Shown piece by piece: positions 45,897 through 54,646 of a stretch of 64,000 nucleotides of DNA. Source of the stretch: Rugamonas apoptosis (lineage in GTDB: Bacteria > Pseudomonadota > Gammaproteobacteria > Burkholderiales > Burkholderiaceae_D); contig NZ_JACEZU010000008.1 of the NCBI RefSeq assembly GCF_014042355.1, positions 248,001 through 312,000 on the forward strand. Direction: 5' to 3'. The notes under the pieces were generated by a model. It was not told where the DNA came from. It did no database searches and saw only the letters and a program-made list of their open reading frames with translations. A program made the position numbers and the translations under genes. Every line of letters starts with the position of its first letter. Position 1 is the stretch's first letter.

Positions 45897-48578
45897 ATGC
45901 AGCGCAGCTTGATTTCACTGGCGATCCTCACCATGATCGCCACGCACCAGTTTTCCGCCACGGCGGCCGAGGCCAACCAGGCCAATACGGCCAAGGCCGG
46001 CGCCAAAGCCAGCGCCACCAGCGCCCAGGTCACCACCCAGCTGCCACGCAATGCCAGCCCCACCCACTACGCCCTGTCCATCGTGCCGGACGCGGAACAC
46101 AGCACCTTCAGCGCCAGCGTCACCATCGCGCTGGAGATCCGCCAGCCCAGCACCAGCCTGACGCTCAACGCCGCCGACCTGGACTTCGCCAGCGCCGCCA
46201 TCAGCGCCGGCCCGGGCCTGGCGCCGCTGGCCGCCAGCGCCATCACCACCGACGCCGAACAGCAAACCGTCACACTGAACTTCGCGCGCGAACTGGCGCC
46301 CGGCAGCTACCAGCTGCAACTGGCTTACCGCGGCAAGATCGGCGCCCAGCCGGCCGGCCTGTTCCAGCTCGACTACCAGAACGGCGGCGCCAACAAGCGC
46401 GCCCTGTACACCCAGTTCGAAAATTCGGACGCACGCCGCGTGCTGCCCTGCTGGGATGAACCGAACTACAAGGCCACCTTCGCGCTGGAGCTGACGGCGC
46501 CGGCCGGCCAGAGCGCCATCTCCAACATGCCGCTGGCCTCGTCCAGCGCCCTGCCCGATGGCCGCCAGTTGCTGCGCTTCGCCACCACGCCGCGCATGTC
46601 GACCTATCTGCTGTTCTTCAGCCTGGGCGAATTCGACCGCGCCACCACGCGCGCGGGCGCCACGGAACTGGGCGTCGTCACCCAGAAAGGCAAGGTCGAG
46701 CAGGCCCGCTTCGCACTCGACGCCAGCGCCGCCGTGCTGCGCGAATATAACGACTACTTCGGCTTGCCCTATCCGCTGCCCAAGCTCGACAACGTCGCCG
46801 CCCCGGGCCGCAGCCCGTTCTTCGGCGCCATGGAAAACTGGGGCGCCATCTTCTCGTTCGAGAACGCCATGCTGCTCGACCCGGCCATCTCGACCCAGGC
46901 CGACAAGGAGGAAGTGTTCCTGGTGGCGGCGCACGAGATCGCCCACCAATGGTTCGGCGACCTGGTCACCATGCAGTGGTGGGACGACCTGTGGCTCAAC
47001 GAGGGCTTCGCCAGCTGGATGGAAAGCCGCACGATGGCGCGCCTGCATCCGGAATGGCAGACCAATTTCAGCGCCGTCGAGGCGCGCGAACACGCCATGG
47101 CGCAGGACGCGCTGGCCACCACCCACCCGGTCGTGACCCATATCGAAACGGTGGAACAGGCCAACCAGGCTTTCGACGGCATCACCTACCAGAAAGGTGA
47201 GTCCGTGATCCGCATGCTGGAGAACTACGTGGGCGAAGACGCCTGGCGCGCCGGCGTGCGCGCCTACATGCGCCGCCACGCGCAAGGCAACACCGTGTCG
47301 GACGACCTGTGGCGCGAGATCGAAAGCGCGGCCCACAAGCCGGTGCGCGCCATCGCCCACGACTTCACGCTGCAACCGGGCGTGCCGCTGATCCGGGTGC
47401 AGGACGCCGTGTGCCGCAACGGCCGCACCACCCTCACCCTGGCCCAGGGTGAATTCAGCAAGGACCATCCGGACAAGGCGCCGCAAAGCTGGCAAGTGCC
47501 CGTCATCGCCCAGACCGTGGGCCACGCCAGCGCCCGCGCCGTCGTCAGCGGCAAGCGCGCCACGATGACCGTGCCCGGTTGCGGCACCGTGCTGGTGAAC
47601 GCCGGCCAGGCCGGCTACTACCGCACCCTGTATGCGCCCAAGGCCTTCGACGCGCTGGCCGGCCAGTTCGCCAGCCTGGCCCCGATCGACCAACTGGGCC
47701 TGCTGGCCGACAGCTGGTCGCTGGGCATGGCCGGCCTGCAGCCCGCTTCCAGCTTCCTCGACCTGGCCAGCCGCGCGCCGCTCGACGCCGCGCCACCCGT
47801 GTGGAGCGAGATCGCCGGCGTCTATACCGGCATCGACCAGCAGTACGAAGGCGCGCCGCAGCGCCGCGCCATCTTCGACCAATACGCGCGTGGCCACCTG
47901 TCGCCCGTGCTGGCCCGCATTGGCTGGGAAGCAGCGGCCGGCGAAACCACCTCCACGGCCAAGCTGCGCACGGAACTGATCGCCGCCCTGAGCGCGCTGG
48001 GCGACGCCGCCACTATCGCCGAGGCGCGCCGCCGCTTCGATGCCGGCACGCCGGAAGCCATGCCGGCCGCCATCAAGCGCACCATCCTGGGCGAGGTGGC
48101 GCGCCACGCTGACGCGGCCACCTGGGAGCGGCTGCACCAGATGGCCAAGGCGGAAACCTCGGCCCTGCTGCGTACGGAACTGTATCTGCTGCTGGGCGCC
48201 ACGGAAGACGCGGCCCTGGGCCAACGGGCGCTGGAGCTGGCCCTGAGCGGCGAGCCGGGTGCCACCGACAGTGCCGCCATGATTTCGCGCGTGGCCGTGC
48301 GCCATCCGGAACTGGCGTTCGACTACGCCGCTGCCCACCGCGAACAGGTGGAAGGCAAGATCGACGTCGCCTCGCGCAGCCGCTACTTCCCCCATCTGGC
48401 CAGCCAGTCGGCCGACCCGGCCATGATGGACAAGCTGACCGCCTTCGCCAAGGAGCACCTGCCGGCCGGCGCGCAGGGCGACACCACCGCCACCGTGGCC
48501 GGCATCGCCTACCGCATCAAGGTGCGCCAGCAACGCCTGCCGCAGATCGACGCGTGGCTGACGCGCAAGGCACCGTAA
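45897..48578 (+). CDS. M1 family aminopeptidase, secreted
   Basis: An 893-residue zinc aminopeptidase with a signal peptide (MQRSLISLAILTMI... cleavage near residue 24, TAA/EA). Motifs are the substrate-binding GAMENWG, the zinc site HEIAHQWFGDLVTMQWWDDLWLNEGFASW (seen as HEIAHQWFGD and LNEGFASW), and the catalytic Tyr region. An ERAP1-like helical C domain fills residues ~550-890. Such enzymes remove N-terminal residues from peptides, here probably in the periplasm. It is not PepN of the E. coli type, because the C-terminal domain and signal peptide fit the puromycin-sensitive/ERAP branch. Confidence 0.93.
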   Translation: MQRSLISLAILTMIATHQFSATAAEANQANTAKAGAKASATSAQVTTQLPRNASPTHYALSIVPDAEHSTFSASVTIALEIRQPSTSLTLNAADLDFASAAISAGPGLAPLAASAITTDAEQQTVTLNFARELAPGSYQLQLAYRGKIGAQPAGLFQLDYQNGGANKRALYTQFENSDARRVLPCWDEPNYKATFALELTAPAGQSAISNMPLASSSALPDGRQLLRFATTPRMSTYLLFFSLGEFDRATTRAGATELGVVTQKGKVEQARFALDASAAVLREYNDYFGLPYPLPKLDNVAAPGRSPFFGAMENWGAIFSFENAMLLDPAISTQADKEEVFLVAAHEIAHQWFGDLVTMQWWDDLWLNEGFASWMESRTMARLHPEWQTNFSAVEAREHAMAQDALATTHPVVTHIETVEQANQAFDGITYQKGESVIRMLENYVGEDAWRAGVRAYMRRHAQGNTVSDDLWREIESAAHKPVRAIAHDFTLQPGVPLIRVQDAVCRNGRTTLTLAQGEFSKDHPDKAPQSWQVPVIAQTVGHASARAVVSGKRATMTVPGCGTVLVNAGQAGYYRTLYAPKAFDALAGQFASLAPIDQLGLLADSWSLGMAGLQPASSFLDLASRAPLDAAPPVWSEIAGVYTGIDQQYEGAPQRRAIFDQYARGHLSPVLARIGWEAAAGETTSTAKLRTELIAALSALGDAATIAEARRRFDAGTPEAMPAAIKRTILGEVARHADAATWERLHQMAKAETSALLRTELYLLLGATEDAALGQRALELALSGEPGATDSAAMISRVAVRHPELAFDYAAAHREQVEGKIDVASRSRYFPHLASQSADPAMMDKLTAFAKEHLPAGAQGDTTATVAGIAYRIKVRQQRLPQIDAWLTRKAP

Positions 48579-49038
48579 GAAATCGTTGGAACAGCCGCAG
48601 AAAAAAAAGAGGCCGGCGCATCGTAGGATGGGGCCGGCCTGAAACGCTGATTAAAGCGTAGGGATTTTCGGTTCCGGCGGTCTGTGGCCGCCCGGAGAAT
48701 TCTGTGCCGGAGACGAGAGTCCGGCAACTCTGCGCGTGGCTGATACCGCGCGCTACAGGTGTTACTGTGCCACCAATCGGTGAGCGCAGGCTTAGGACTT
48801 GATTAAGGTGGGTGAATAATCGTCCCGCGAAGGGAACGGGAGACAGGCAAGACGAAATATACTTGCCGAGCAGGAATTCTGGTGCCGGTGCTCGAGGCCA
48901 CCGGCTAACCTGCTGAGTCGTGTTTGGTGAAATCCCGTGCCGGCTTGGACACGGTGACCAGCTCAAGCACGCTGGGACCAGCGGGAGGCATCATAAACGG
49001 ACTATGTGACGGCGCAATGACGGGCGGATAACCATATC
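48579..49038. other. Hairpin-rich 460-bp gap, possible structured RNA
   Basis: No credible coding gene. Successive stems occur at 48644-48659 (acgct/agcgt), 48706-48725 (gccgga/tccggc), 48732-48751 (gcgcg/cgcgc) and 48846-48867 (ggcaag/cttgcc). A nested pair is at 48869-48914 (agcagg/cctgct outside gccggtg/caccggc), with further stems at 48935-48954 (ccgtg/cacgg) and 48971-48982 (gctgg/ccagc). A minus-strand terminator closes the region at 48601-48640. I could not match it to RNase P, tmRNA, 6S or a cobalamin riboswitch. Confidence 0.55.
48601..48640 (-). terminator. Minus-strand terminator with no minus-strand gene
   Basis: On the minus strand, aggccggc (48640-48633) pairs with gccggcct (48617-48610) and is followed by c and eight Ts (48608-48601). 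On the plus strand no T-run follows, so it does not look like the aminopeptidase terminator. It implies a minus-strand transcript from the gap to its right. Confidence 0.8.
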
Positions 49039-49770
49039 ATGACATTCACGACAACGTTACATCGGCTCCACCCCACGCGGCTGGCCGGGACCGTGCCGGC
49101 CTGCCTGCTGGCCTGCCTGCTGGCCGCCTGCGCGCCCGCCGGGGTGCAGCAGGAAGCACCAGCACCTGCCGCATCGCCCATCGCCGCCCCGGCCGCCGAC
49201 TGGCGCGCGCCCTATCTCCAATGGCAAACGGCCGGCCAGTCCGTGCTGCGCATCGACACCCAGCGCTCGCTGATCACGGTGCTGGTACGCCGCGCCGGCC
49301 CCCTGGCCCGCTTCGGCCATGACCACGTGGTGGCGATCCGCCAAATGGATGGCTACGTGGCGCCGGCCCACAACCGCGCCGACTTCCAGTTCCGCCTGGA
49401 CCAGATGACGGTCGATGAGGCTGAGTTGCGCACGGCGGCGGGCCTGGCGCCCCAGCCGACGGCCGACGCCATCGCCGGCACCCGCCACAACATGCTGGCG
49501 CGGGTGCTGGACGCCGACCATTTTCCGCTGGTGCAAGTGCATGCCGAACGCAGCGACGGCGACCACTTGCAAGCCAGCGTCACCTTGCACGGCATCACCC
49601 GCGTCCTGCCGATGATGGCCCAGCGTGAGACGGACGGCGCCGGCCTGCGCGTGCGCGGCGCCGTCACACTCAAGCAAACGGATTTCGGCCTGGTACCGTT
49701 TTCCGTCATGGGCGGCGCCATGGCCGTGCAGGACGAACTGGAACTGCGCTTCGACCTGCGCGCCAATTGA
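49039..49770 (+). CDS. YceI family lipoprotein
   Basis: A 243-residue protein with a signal ending in a lipobox (LLAAC, Cys near residue 31), a Pro/Ala linker, then a YceI-like lipocalin-type beta barrel (~65-240: LRIDTQRSLITVLVRRAGPLARFGHDHVV, FGHDH being the family mark). Such proteins bind isoprenoid or amphiphilic ligands. It follows the hairpin-rich gap, so its 5' leader could lie within it. It is a distant paralogue of the periplasmic YceI at 56796. Confidence 0.8.
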   Translation: MTFTTTLHRLHPTRLAGTVPACLLACLLAACAPAGVQQEAPAPAASPIAAPAADWRAPYLQWQTAGQSVLRIDTQRSLITVLVRRAGPLARFGHDHVVAIRQMDGYVAPAHNRADFQFRLDQMTVDEAELRTAAGLAPQPTADAIAGTRHNMLARVLDADHFPLVQVHAERSDGDHLQASVTLHGITRVLPMMAQRETDGAGLRVRGAVTLKQTDFGLVPFSVMGGAMAVQDELELRFDLRAN

Positions 49771-49773
49771 CAT

Positions 49774-49814
49774 CAAAAAAAAGCCCGCTTCCCTCTGATG
49801 GGAGGGAGCGGGCG
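49774..49814 (-). terminator. Terminator of the LysE-type gene (bidirectional stem)
   Basis: The stem gcccgcttccctc / gagggagcgggc (49783-49795 with 49802-49813) is preceded on the plus strand by eight As, so the minus-strand reading ends in a T-run. It lies between the convergent YceI and LysE-type genes and probably serves the minus-strand one best. Confidence 0.85.
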
Positions 49815-49922
49815 AAGATTTTCAAATCGGGAGAGACTTGAAAGAGCAAGGCCATTGTGGCAGCGCGGCATGACGGCTTGATGACATCATGTTGCTTTTT
49901 CGATCAGCCCCCCCCGATGCGT

Positions 49923-50552
49923 TCAGCGCGCCACGATCAGGCGCACGCCCAGGCCGACGAAAATAGTGCCGGCCACCCGGTCCAGCCACAGCCCGGCGCG
50001 CGGGCGACGGTTGAGCCAACCACCGACGGTGCCGGAAAAATACCCTAACAGACCGAACAGCAAGCAAGCCTGGGCCGTGAAGATCAATCCCAGTTGCGCC
50101 GTCTGCCAGCTCACGGCGCCCCGTTCAGCCACCACGAACTGCGGCAGGAACGACAGGAAGAACAGCACCACCTTGGGATTGATGCTGTTGGCGAACAGTC
50201 CCTTGGCGAACAACTTGCGCAGCGATTCATCGGGCAAGGCGCTGCCATCGACCCGGGCGCCGCCCCGGCTGCGCAAGGCGCCGATGCCCAGCCACACCAG
50301 GTACAGGCCGCCGGCCAGCTTGAGGCCGCCAAACGCCAGCGGCGACGCCTTGATCAACGCGCTCACGCCCAGCGCGGCCAGCACCGTATGGCTCAGGCAA
50401 CCGAGCGCGCAACCGAGGCCGAACACCATGCCCTGGCGCCGTCCGCGCGACATGCCCACGCCCAGCACCATCAGGTTGTCCGGTCCTGGCGACGCGGTGA
50501 TCAGCAGCGCGGCGGCAAGAAAGGCGAAAAATTGTTCTGGAGCGATCAACAC
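49923..50552 (-). CDS. LysE/RhtB family amino-acid exporter
   Basis: A 209-residue inner-membrane protein with about six hydrophobic segments. It carries the family signature near the N-terminus (LLITASPGPDNLMVLGVGMSRGRRQG, shown by ASPGPDN and SRGRRQG) and FANSINPKVVLFFLSFLPQFV at mid-chain. RhtB-type proteins export amino acids such as homoserine, threonine or lysine. The substrate cannot be told here. Confidence 0.92.
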   Translation of the reverse strand: MLIAPEQFFAFLAAALLITASPGPDNLMVLGVGMSRGRRQGMVFGLGCALGCLSHTVLAALGVSALIKASPLAFGGLKLAGGLYLVWLGIGALRSRGGARVDGSALPDESLRKLFAKGLFANSINPKVVLFFLSFLPQFVVAERGAVSWQTAQLGLIFTAQACLLFGLLGYFSGTVGGWLNRRPRAGLWLDRVAGTIFVGLGVRLIVAR

Positions 50553-50738
50553 GGCAGCGACCTCAGCTAAAAACGAAAAGCGCCATGATACCTTCAGGCC
50601 GTCAATCCCTCATAAAAAAGCGGCCACAGCGTCGCGTAATCGCTGTCGAAACGATAATGACTCGTTTAGAATAGGCTGCAGGATGCTTGCCAATCTACAA
50701 ACGCCCCGCTGCGGCCTCGTGCACGCGCAAGGATAGTC

Positions 50739-51287
50739 ATGAGCGATACGCCCTTCGTCGTCCCCATGCTCAAGCAGCTGGCCAACCCGGATGGGGCCAC
50801 CACGCTGGCCGGCCTGGCGCCAGCCGACACGCCCGTCCTGCGCCCGTTGGCGGCGGACGTGGTGGTGATGTATGCCATCGACCGTCCCAACCGCCTGGAA
50901 TACATCACCCATAAGACCTTGGCCATCATGGGCATGGGGCTGGAAGCGCTGCACCAGCTGGCCGTGCGCAACCTGCCCCGCTGCCTGGACCGTATCCAGT
51001 TGCACGATTGCGGCGACGGCGTCATCGGCATTTCGGCCGGCGGCACCTTCGAAGCCACCCTGCTGTTGCTGGACGAGCTGTGGCCGCGCCTGGCGCCGCA
51101 CCTGCCCGGGCAGCCGCTGGCGGCCATCCCCTCGCGCGACCTGATCTTCGTCATCGGTTCCGAGCAGCCGCAAGCGTTCGAACTGATCGCCGCACGCGCC
51201 CGCACGGCGCTGGCCGAGCGCCGCCATGCGCTGTCCAATGCCGTCTTCATCCGGCAGGGCAACAGCTGGAGCGCCTATAACAATTGA
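50739..51287 (+). CDS. DUF1444 family protein
   Basis: A 182-residue soluble protein. VVVMYAIDRPNRLEYITHKTL, then ALHQLAVRNL, match the YtpQ/DUF1444 pattern (D-(L/V)-x-V-x-Y-x-x-D-...-(I/Y)-x-(Y/F)-(I/V)-T, LA-x-x-NL). The function of the family is unknown. The ATG follows aaggatagtc. Its stop is 4 bp from the stop of the convergent small gene. Confidence 0.78.
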   Translation: MSDTPFVVPMLKQLANPDGATTLAGLAPADTPVLRPLAADVVVMYAIDRPNRLEYITHKTLAIMGMGLEALHQLAVRNLPRCLDRIQLHDCGDGVIGISAGGTFEATLLLLDELWPRLAPHLPGQPLAAIPSRDLIFVIGSEQPQAFELIAARARTALAERRHALSNAVFIRQGNSWSAYNN

Positions 51288-51291
51288 CGTT

Positions 51292-51591
51292 TCAGGCGCC
51301 GCGTACGGCCGCGTCGTTGATCCGCAGCCGGGTACAACCGTCGGCGATGTCGAGCAGCAGGCGGCGCACACCCTCCACCGTCTCGGCCGCCAGCAAGTCG
51401 CTGTGGCCGCGCACGATGGCGCCGTAGGGGGCTCCCGCGCCCGGCACGCCCGACGCCGGCACGTAGGGCGCGAAATACGGCCCCAAGCGGACAATGTCCA
51501 CCCTTACCGGCGCCGGCCCCGCCAGCAACTGGTGAAACTGGTATTCATCCATCATCGGCAGGGTATCGCCAGCCAGTGTGCTCATCATCAT
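51292..51591 (-). CDS. Small conserved-looking hypothetical protein, 99 residues
   Basis: Not recognised. It begins with repeated Met codons (MMMSTLAGD) after ggga. There is no signal or membrane segment. Features are DEYQFHQLL near the start and LLLDIADGCTRLRI near the end. It lies 42 bp downstream of another small minus-strand gene and may be cotranscribed with it. Confidence 0.5.
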   Translation of the reverse strand: MMMSTLAGDTLPMMDEYQFHQLLAGPAPVRVDIVRLGPYFAPYVPASGVPGAGAPYGAIVRGHSDLLAAETVEGVRRLLLDIADGCTRLRINDAAVRGA

Positions 51592-51633
51592 GCTCCCGGA
51601 AAGTGTGGCTGCAAGCGCGTGGATACGGTGGAT

Positions 51634-51909
51634 TCAGGCGCAGTCCGCGCCGCGCCACAGATGGAAGTGGCCGGCCCATAAATCCGCCTCGAACGCCGCC
51701 AACCACAAGCCCTGAGGGTCGAGCCGGTAGCGCCGGCAACCATGCAGGTACAGCACGCGCACCGTGCGCTGCCCACCCTCGCCGCCCGGAAACCCCAGTG
51801 GGTCCGCCGTCACCAGAAAGCGCTCCGGCCGCAAACCGTGCCGCCGGCACAGGCTGGCGAAACGCACGCGTTCGCACGGTACCAGCTGCCCATCCTGCAA
51901 TGTCTCCAT
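51634..51909 (-). CDS. Small hypothetical protein, 91 residues
   Basis: Not recognised. The ATG at 51909 has aggag six bases upstream. It is Arg-, Leu- and Trp-rich with three Cys residues (PCERV, SLCRR, HGCRR) plus a final Cys. VRFASLCRRHGLRPERFLV could be a short helical domain. Codon use fits the host. It is divergent from the HTH-receiver gene. Confidence 0.5.
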   Translation of the reverse strand: METLQDGQLVPCERVRFASLCRRHGLRPERFLVTADPLGFPGGEGGQRTVRVLYLHGCRRYRLDPQGLWLAAFEADLWAGHFHLWRGADCA

Positions 51910-52022
51910 GGCCACTCCTGTGGTGTCGATGCCACTTTATTAACAAGGAAAACCGCATTGCCTATTGCCAATCTAGTCCAAGCTGTCTAACCTGTCAAAC
52001 ACGACTTAACTGACGGAGCATC

Positions 52023-52601
52023 ATGGAAAACGAGGGACAAGACGTATTGACCACGGGGGAAGCGGCGCAACTGTGCGGCGTCAATTTCCGCACCGTGTTG
52101 CGCTGGATAGACCGTGGACTGTTGCAAGCGTACAAATTGCCAGGCCGCGGCGACCGCCGCATCACGCGCGCCGCCTTGCGCAGTTTCATGGCCGCACATG
52201 GCATCCCGGAGCGCGACGCCCCACCGCCGCTGCCGCGCCGCGTGCTGATCGCCGACGACGAGCCGGCCATGGCGCGCGCCATCGAACGGGTGCTGCGCGG
52301 CGCCGGGTTCGAGACGGCCATCGCCGCCAACGGTTTCGAGGCCGGCGCACTGCTGCCCACCTTCCAGCCGGGCGTGTTGACGCTAGACTTGCGCATGCCC
52401 GGCATGGACGGACTCGACGTATTGCGCTTCCTGCGCCAGGCCACCCTGCCCAAGCCATTCCGCACCCTGGTGATCTCGGCCGACACGGAAGACCGGCTGG
52501 CGCAGGCGTTGGCGCTGGGCGCGCATGGCGTCCTGCGCAAACCGTTCGACAACGCCGAGCTGGTGGCGTCCGTCGAGCGGATGTATTTGGCGGAAAGTTA
52601 A
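52023..52601 (+). CDS. HTH-receiver regulator (excisionase-type HTH first)
   Basis: A 192-residue protein in reversed order. Residues 8-55 are a MerR/excisionase-type helix-turn-helix (LTTGEAAQLCGVNFRTVLRWIDRGLL, then KLPGRGDRRI). Residues ~72-190 are an intact receiver: LIADDEP, LTLDLRMPGMDG, VISADTE and LRKPF with its Lys. A phosphorylation-controlled DNA-binding protein is the simplest reading. There is no kinase next to it. The start is preceded by ctgacggag. Confidence 0.87.
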   Translation: MENEGQDVLTTGEAAQLCGVNFRTVLRWIDRGLLQAYKLPGRGDRRITRAALRSFMAAHGIPERDAPPPLPRRVLIADDEPAMARAIERVLRGAGFETAIAANGFEAGALLPTFQPGVLTLDLRMPGMDGLDVLRFLRQATLPKPFRTLVISADTEDRLAQALALGAHGVLRKPFDNAELVASVERMYLAES

Positions 52602-52742
52602 TAAAACAATAAAATTGCAACAACTCCCCCACGAACGCTGACCGCCCCGCCACTACCAAAAAGCGACAGGCCAGCACGCCCGGCGCGGCCCCGGTGTACG
52701 ATGGTGGCGTGACGCGACGCGGACACGGGAAAGGATGCACAG

Positions 52743-53366
52743 ATGGGCCGCGAAACTCGCGCCTGGGTACGCATGCCATCGGGCAAGCGCCTTGATTTAC
52801 TCGATCCCACGCCCCTGGACTGGGAGGACACGGACCTGGCGCTGGGCCTGGCCCGCACCTACCGCTGGGGCGGCCATTCGCGCTGGAACCTGCCCTTGTC
52901 CGTGGCCCAGCACTCGATCACGGTGATGCTGCTGCGGCGCGCCATGGCGTCCACGCCGCTGGCGCCGGAAGTGGAGCTGCGCGAACTGATCCATGACGGC
53001 GACGAAGGCTTGATCGGCTTCGACTGCCTGAGCCCCCTCAAGCCCTTCCTGGGCGAACGCTTCCAGCAACTGAGCCAGCGCCTGCAGGATGCCGTATTCC
53101 AGCGCTACGGCCTGCAACGGTGGCCGGCCCAGGAATTCATCCTGCACAAGCGCGCCGACCGGGTGGCCGCCGCCAGCGAGGCCGTGCATGTGGTGGGCTG
53201 GTCGGAGGAAGAGGTGCGGCGCACGCTCAAGATCGTCGAACGGCCGCTGGAGCACGACCCGCTGCTGGCCCAGTATGGCGGCACGGCATGGGAACCATGG
53301 CCGCCCTTGCTGGCGCAACAGCGTTTCCTGGAGGAACTGCAACGGCTGGTCGCCGCCTGCCGGTGA
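52743..53366 (+). CDS. HD-domain phosphohydrolase (YfbR-like)
   Basis: A 207-residue metal-dependent hydrolase. The His is in YRWGGHSRWNLPLSVAQHS and the HD pair in LRELIHDGDEGLIGFDCLSPLK, the arrangement seen in YfbR-type 5'-nucleotidases and related phosphohydrolases. A later D is in HKRADRVAA. The ATG follows gaaaggatgcacag. The substrate is probably a nucleotide (family inference). Confidence 0.83.
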   Translation: MGRETRAWVRMPSGKRLDLLDPTPLDWEDTDLALGLARTYRWGGHSRWNLPLSVAQHSITVMLLRRAMASTPLAPEVELRELIHDGDEGLIGFDCLSPLKPFLGERFQQLSQRLQDAVFQRYGLQRWPAQEFILHKRADRVAAASEAVHVVGWSEEEVRRTLKIVERPLEHDPLLAQYGGTAWEPWPPLLAQQRFLEELQRLVAACR

Positions 53367-53430
53367 CGGGAATACCACACGGCGCACCTGTTTTCTCAAC
53401 TTTGGCGGCTAAGCAGGTGTTTACCAAGCG

Positions 53431-53566
53431 TTTTTCACAGATATCCACATCAACTGTGGATAACGTTGTGGGTAACCGCCACTTGACAGCCCGGCAGGCC
53501 AGTATTGGCGCGGGTTTCAACAAAATGCCCATTCCACAGGCAGAAAAAATTATCAATAAAATCAAT
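53431..53566. repeat. DnaA-box intergenic element, copy A
   Basis: This element contains atatccaca (53441-53449), a perfect inverted DnaA box tgtggataa (53455-53463) and tgtgggtaa (53467-53475). ttgacagcccg (53483-53493), a small hairpin (tgcc/ggca, ~53526-53542) and caataaaatcaa (53554-53565) follow. It lies in the 404-bp gap 53367-53770, which holds no recognisable gene. Copy B at 54786-54918 has the same parts at the same spacing. Confidence 0.85.
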
Positions 53567-53770
53567 AGCTTACGCTTTGTCAAATTGGGACGCACGGCAA
53601 GTTTTCAAGTTGTCTCAAAATATTTTTAATGCAAGCTGGAAATCTTTCGCCCCGCCGCCGGGAATCCTTTGACAAAACAGCGGGGCAGGAATAGTGTCAC
53701 TCTAACTGCCGCATTGCACAGGCGTTGCAGTACACTACGCGCCCTTCCTAGACTTGCCGTGAGAAATTGC

Positions 53771-54646
53771 ATGGACGTGAATAACGACGACTCGACAAAC
53801 TGGATGATCGAGGACGAGGTAGCGCCGCACCAACCAGCCGCCGCCCAGGCGCCTGCGCCATGGCGCGTGCTGATCGTGGACGACGACGTCGATGTGCATG
53901 TGGTCACCAAATTCTCTCTCAGCAATGCCTGCTTCATGGGCCGCCGTATCAGCTTCCTGCATGCCTACAGCGGCGAGGAGGCGCTGAGCACCCTGCGCGC
54001 CAACCCCGACGTGGCGCTGGTGCTGCTGGACGTGATCATGGAGACGAGCGACGCCGGCCTGCGGGTGGCGCGCCAGATCCGCGACGCGCTGGGCAACCAC
54101 CTGGTGCGCATCGTGCTGCGCACGGGCCAGCCGGGCCAGGCGCTGGAACACAGCATCATCCTCGATTACGATATCAACGACTTCTGGTGCAAGACCGACC
54201 TCACCACGCGCAAATTGTTTACCACGGTGATCTCCTCGCTGCGGGCCTACGCGGGCCTGGAAGCGGCCGAGCAGCGCAACCGCGCGCTGCAATCGGAGCT
54301 GAGCCAGGCGCGCCGCCTGCTGGCGGCGGTGGATCAGCATGCGCTGATCATGACCGTCAATGCGGCCGGCAAGATCGCCGACGTCAACGACAAACTGTGC
54401 GCCGTATTGCACTTCGCGCCAGAACAGTTGCTGGGCCAGTCGCCCCGCATTTTGCATGCGGCGCCCTTCCCCCAGGACCAGTTGAGCGACGCGCTGCAAG
54501 CGCTCAAGGATGGCGAAGCGTGGAGCGATGTGGTGACGGCCTACACCAGCGAAGGCCAGCCCCTGCGCCTGCGCACCACCATCATGCCGGCCCTCGATGC
54601 CGGCGGCAAGACGGAGGCCTATGTGGCCGTCGCCAGCCTGATCTGA
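53771..54646 (+). CDS. Receiver-PAS response regulator (DUF3369-type receiver)
   Basis: A 291-residue protein. The receiver (~30-150) has LIVDDDVDVH, LVLLDVIMETSDAGL and the run VRIVLRTGQPGQ, then DYDINDFWCKTDLTTRKLF. This is the form found at the head of DUF3369/HD-GYP regulators. A helix leads to a PAS-like domain (~190-285: MTVNAAGKIADVNDKLCAVL). No HD-GYP, HTH or enzyme domain follows. The ATG at 53771 was chosen because it places the receiver about 30 residues in. It is flanked on both sides by DnaA-box elements. Confidence 0.85.
   Translation: MDVNNDDSTNWMIEDEVAPHQPAAAQAPAPWRVLIVDDDVDVHVVTKFSLSNACFMGRRISFLHAYSGEEALSTLRANPDVALVLLDVIMETSDAGLRVARQIRDALGNHLVRIVLRTGQPGQALEHSIILDYDINDFWCKTDLTTRKLFTTVISSLRAYAGLEAAEQRNRALQSELSQARRLLAAVDQHALIMTVNAAGKIADVNDKLCAVLHFAPEQLLGQSPRILHAAPFPQDQLSDALQALKDGEAWSDVVTAYTSEGQPLRLRTTIMPALDAGGKTEAYVAVASLI

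Noticed and set aside
48517..48966. 149-codon minus-strand frame across the hairpin-rich gap
   Set aside because: It overlaps the end of the aminopeptidase and the terminator, has no ribosome site or domain, and its composition follows the stems rather than protein coding.
48756..48990. Cobalamin riboswitch or RNase P/tmRNA on either strand
   Set aside because: Fragments such as aggtg, ggtgaaatcc and gggagac occur, but the fixed order and the core boxes of a B12 switch are missing. No RNase P core or tmRNA tag and CCA end is present.
53483..53511. Sigma-70 promoter starting at ttgaca in the DnaA-box element
   Set aside because: The -35-like ttgaca is present in both copies, but no -10 hexamer lies at 16-18 bp spacing in either copy.
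53120..53629. 169-codon frame through the HD hydrolase end and DnaA-box copy A
   Set aside because: It starts inside the HD gene in another frame and continues through repeat and hairpin sequence. There is no ribosome site or recognisable domain.
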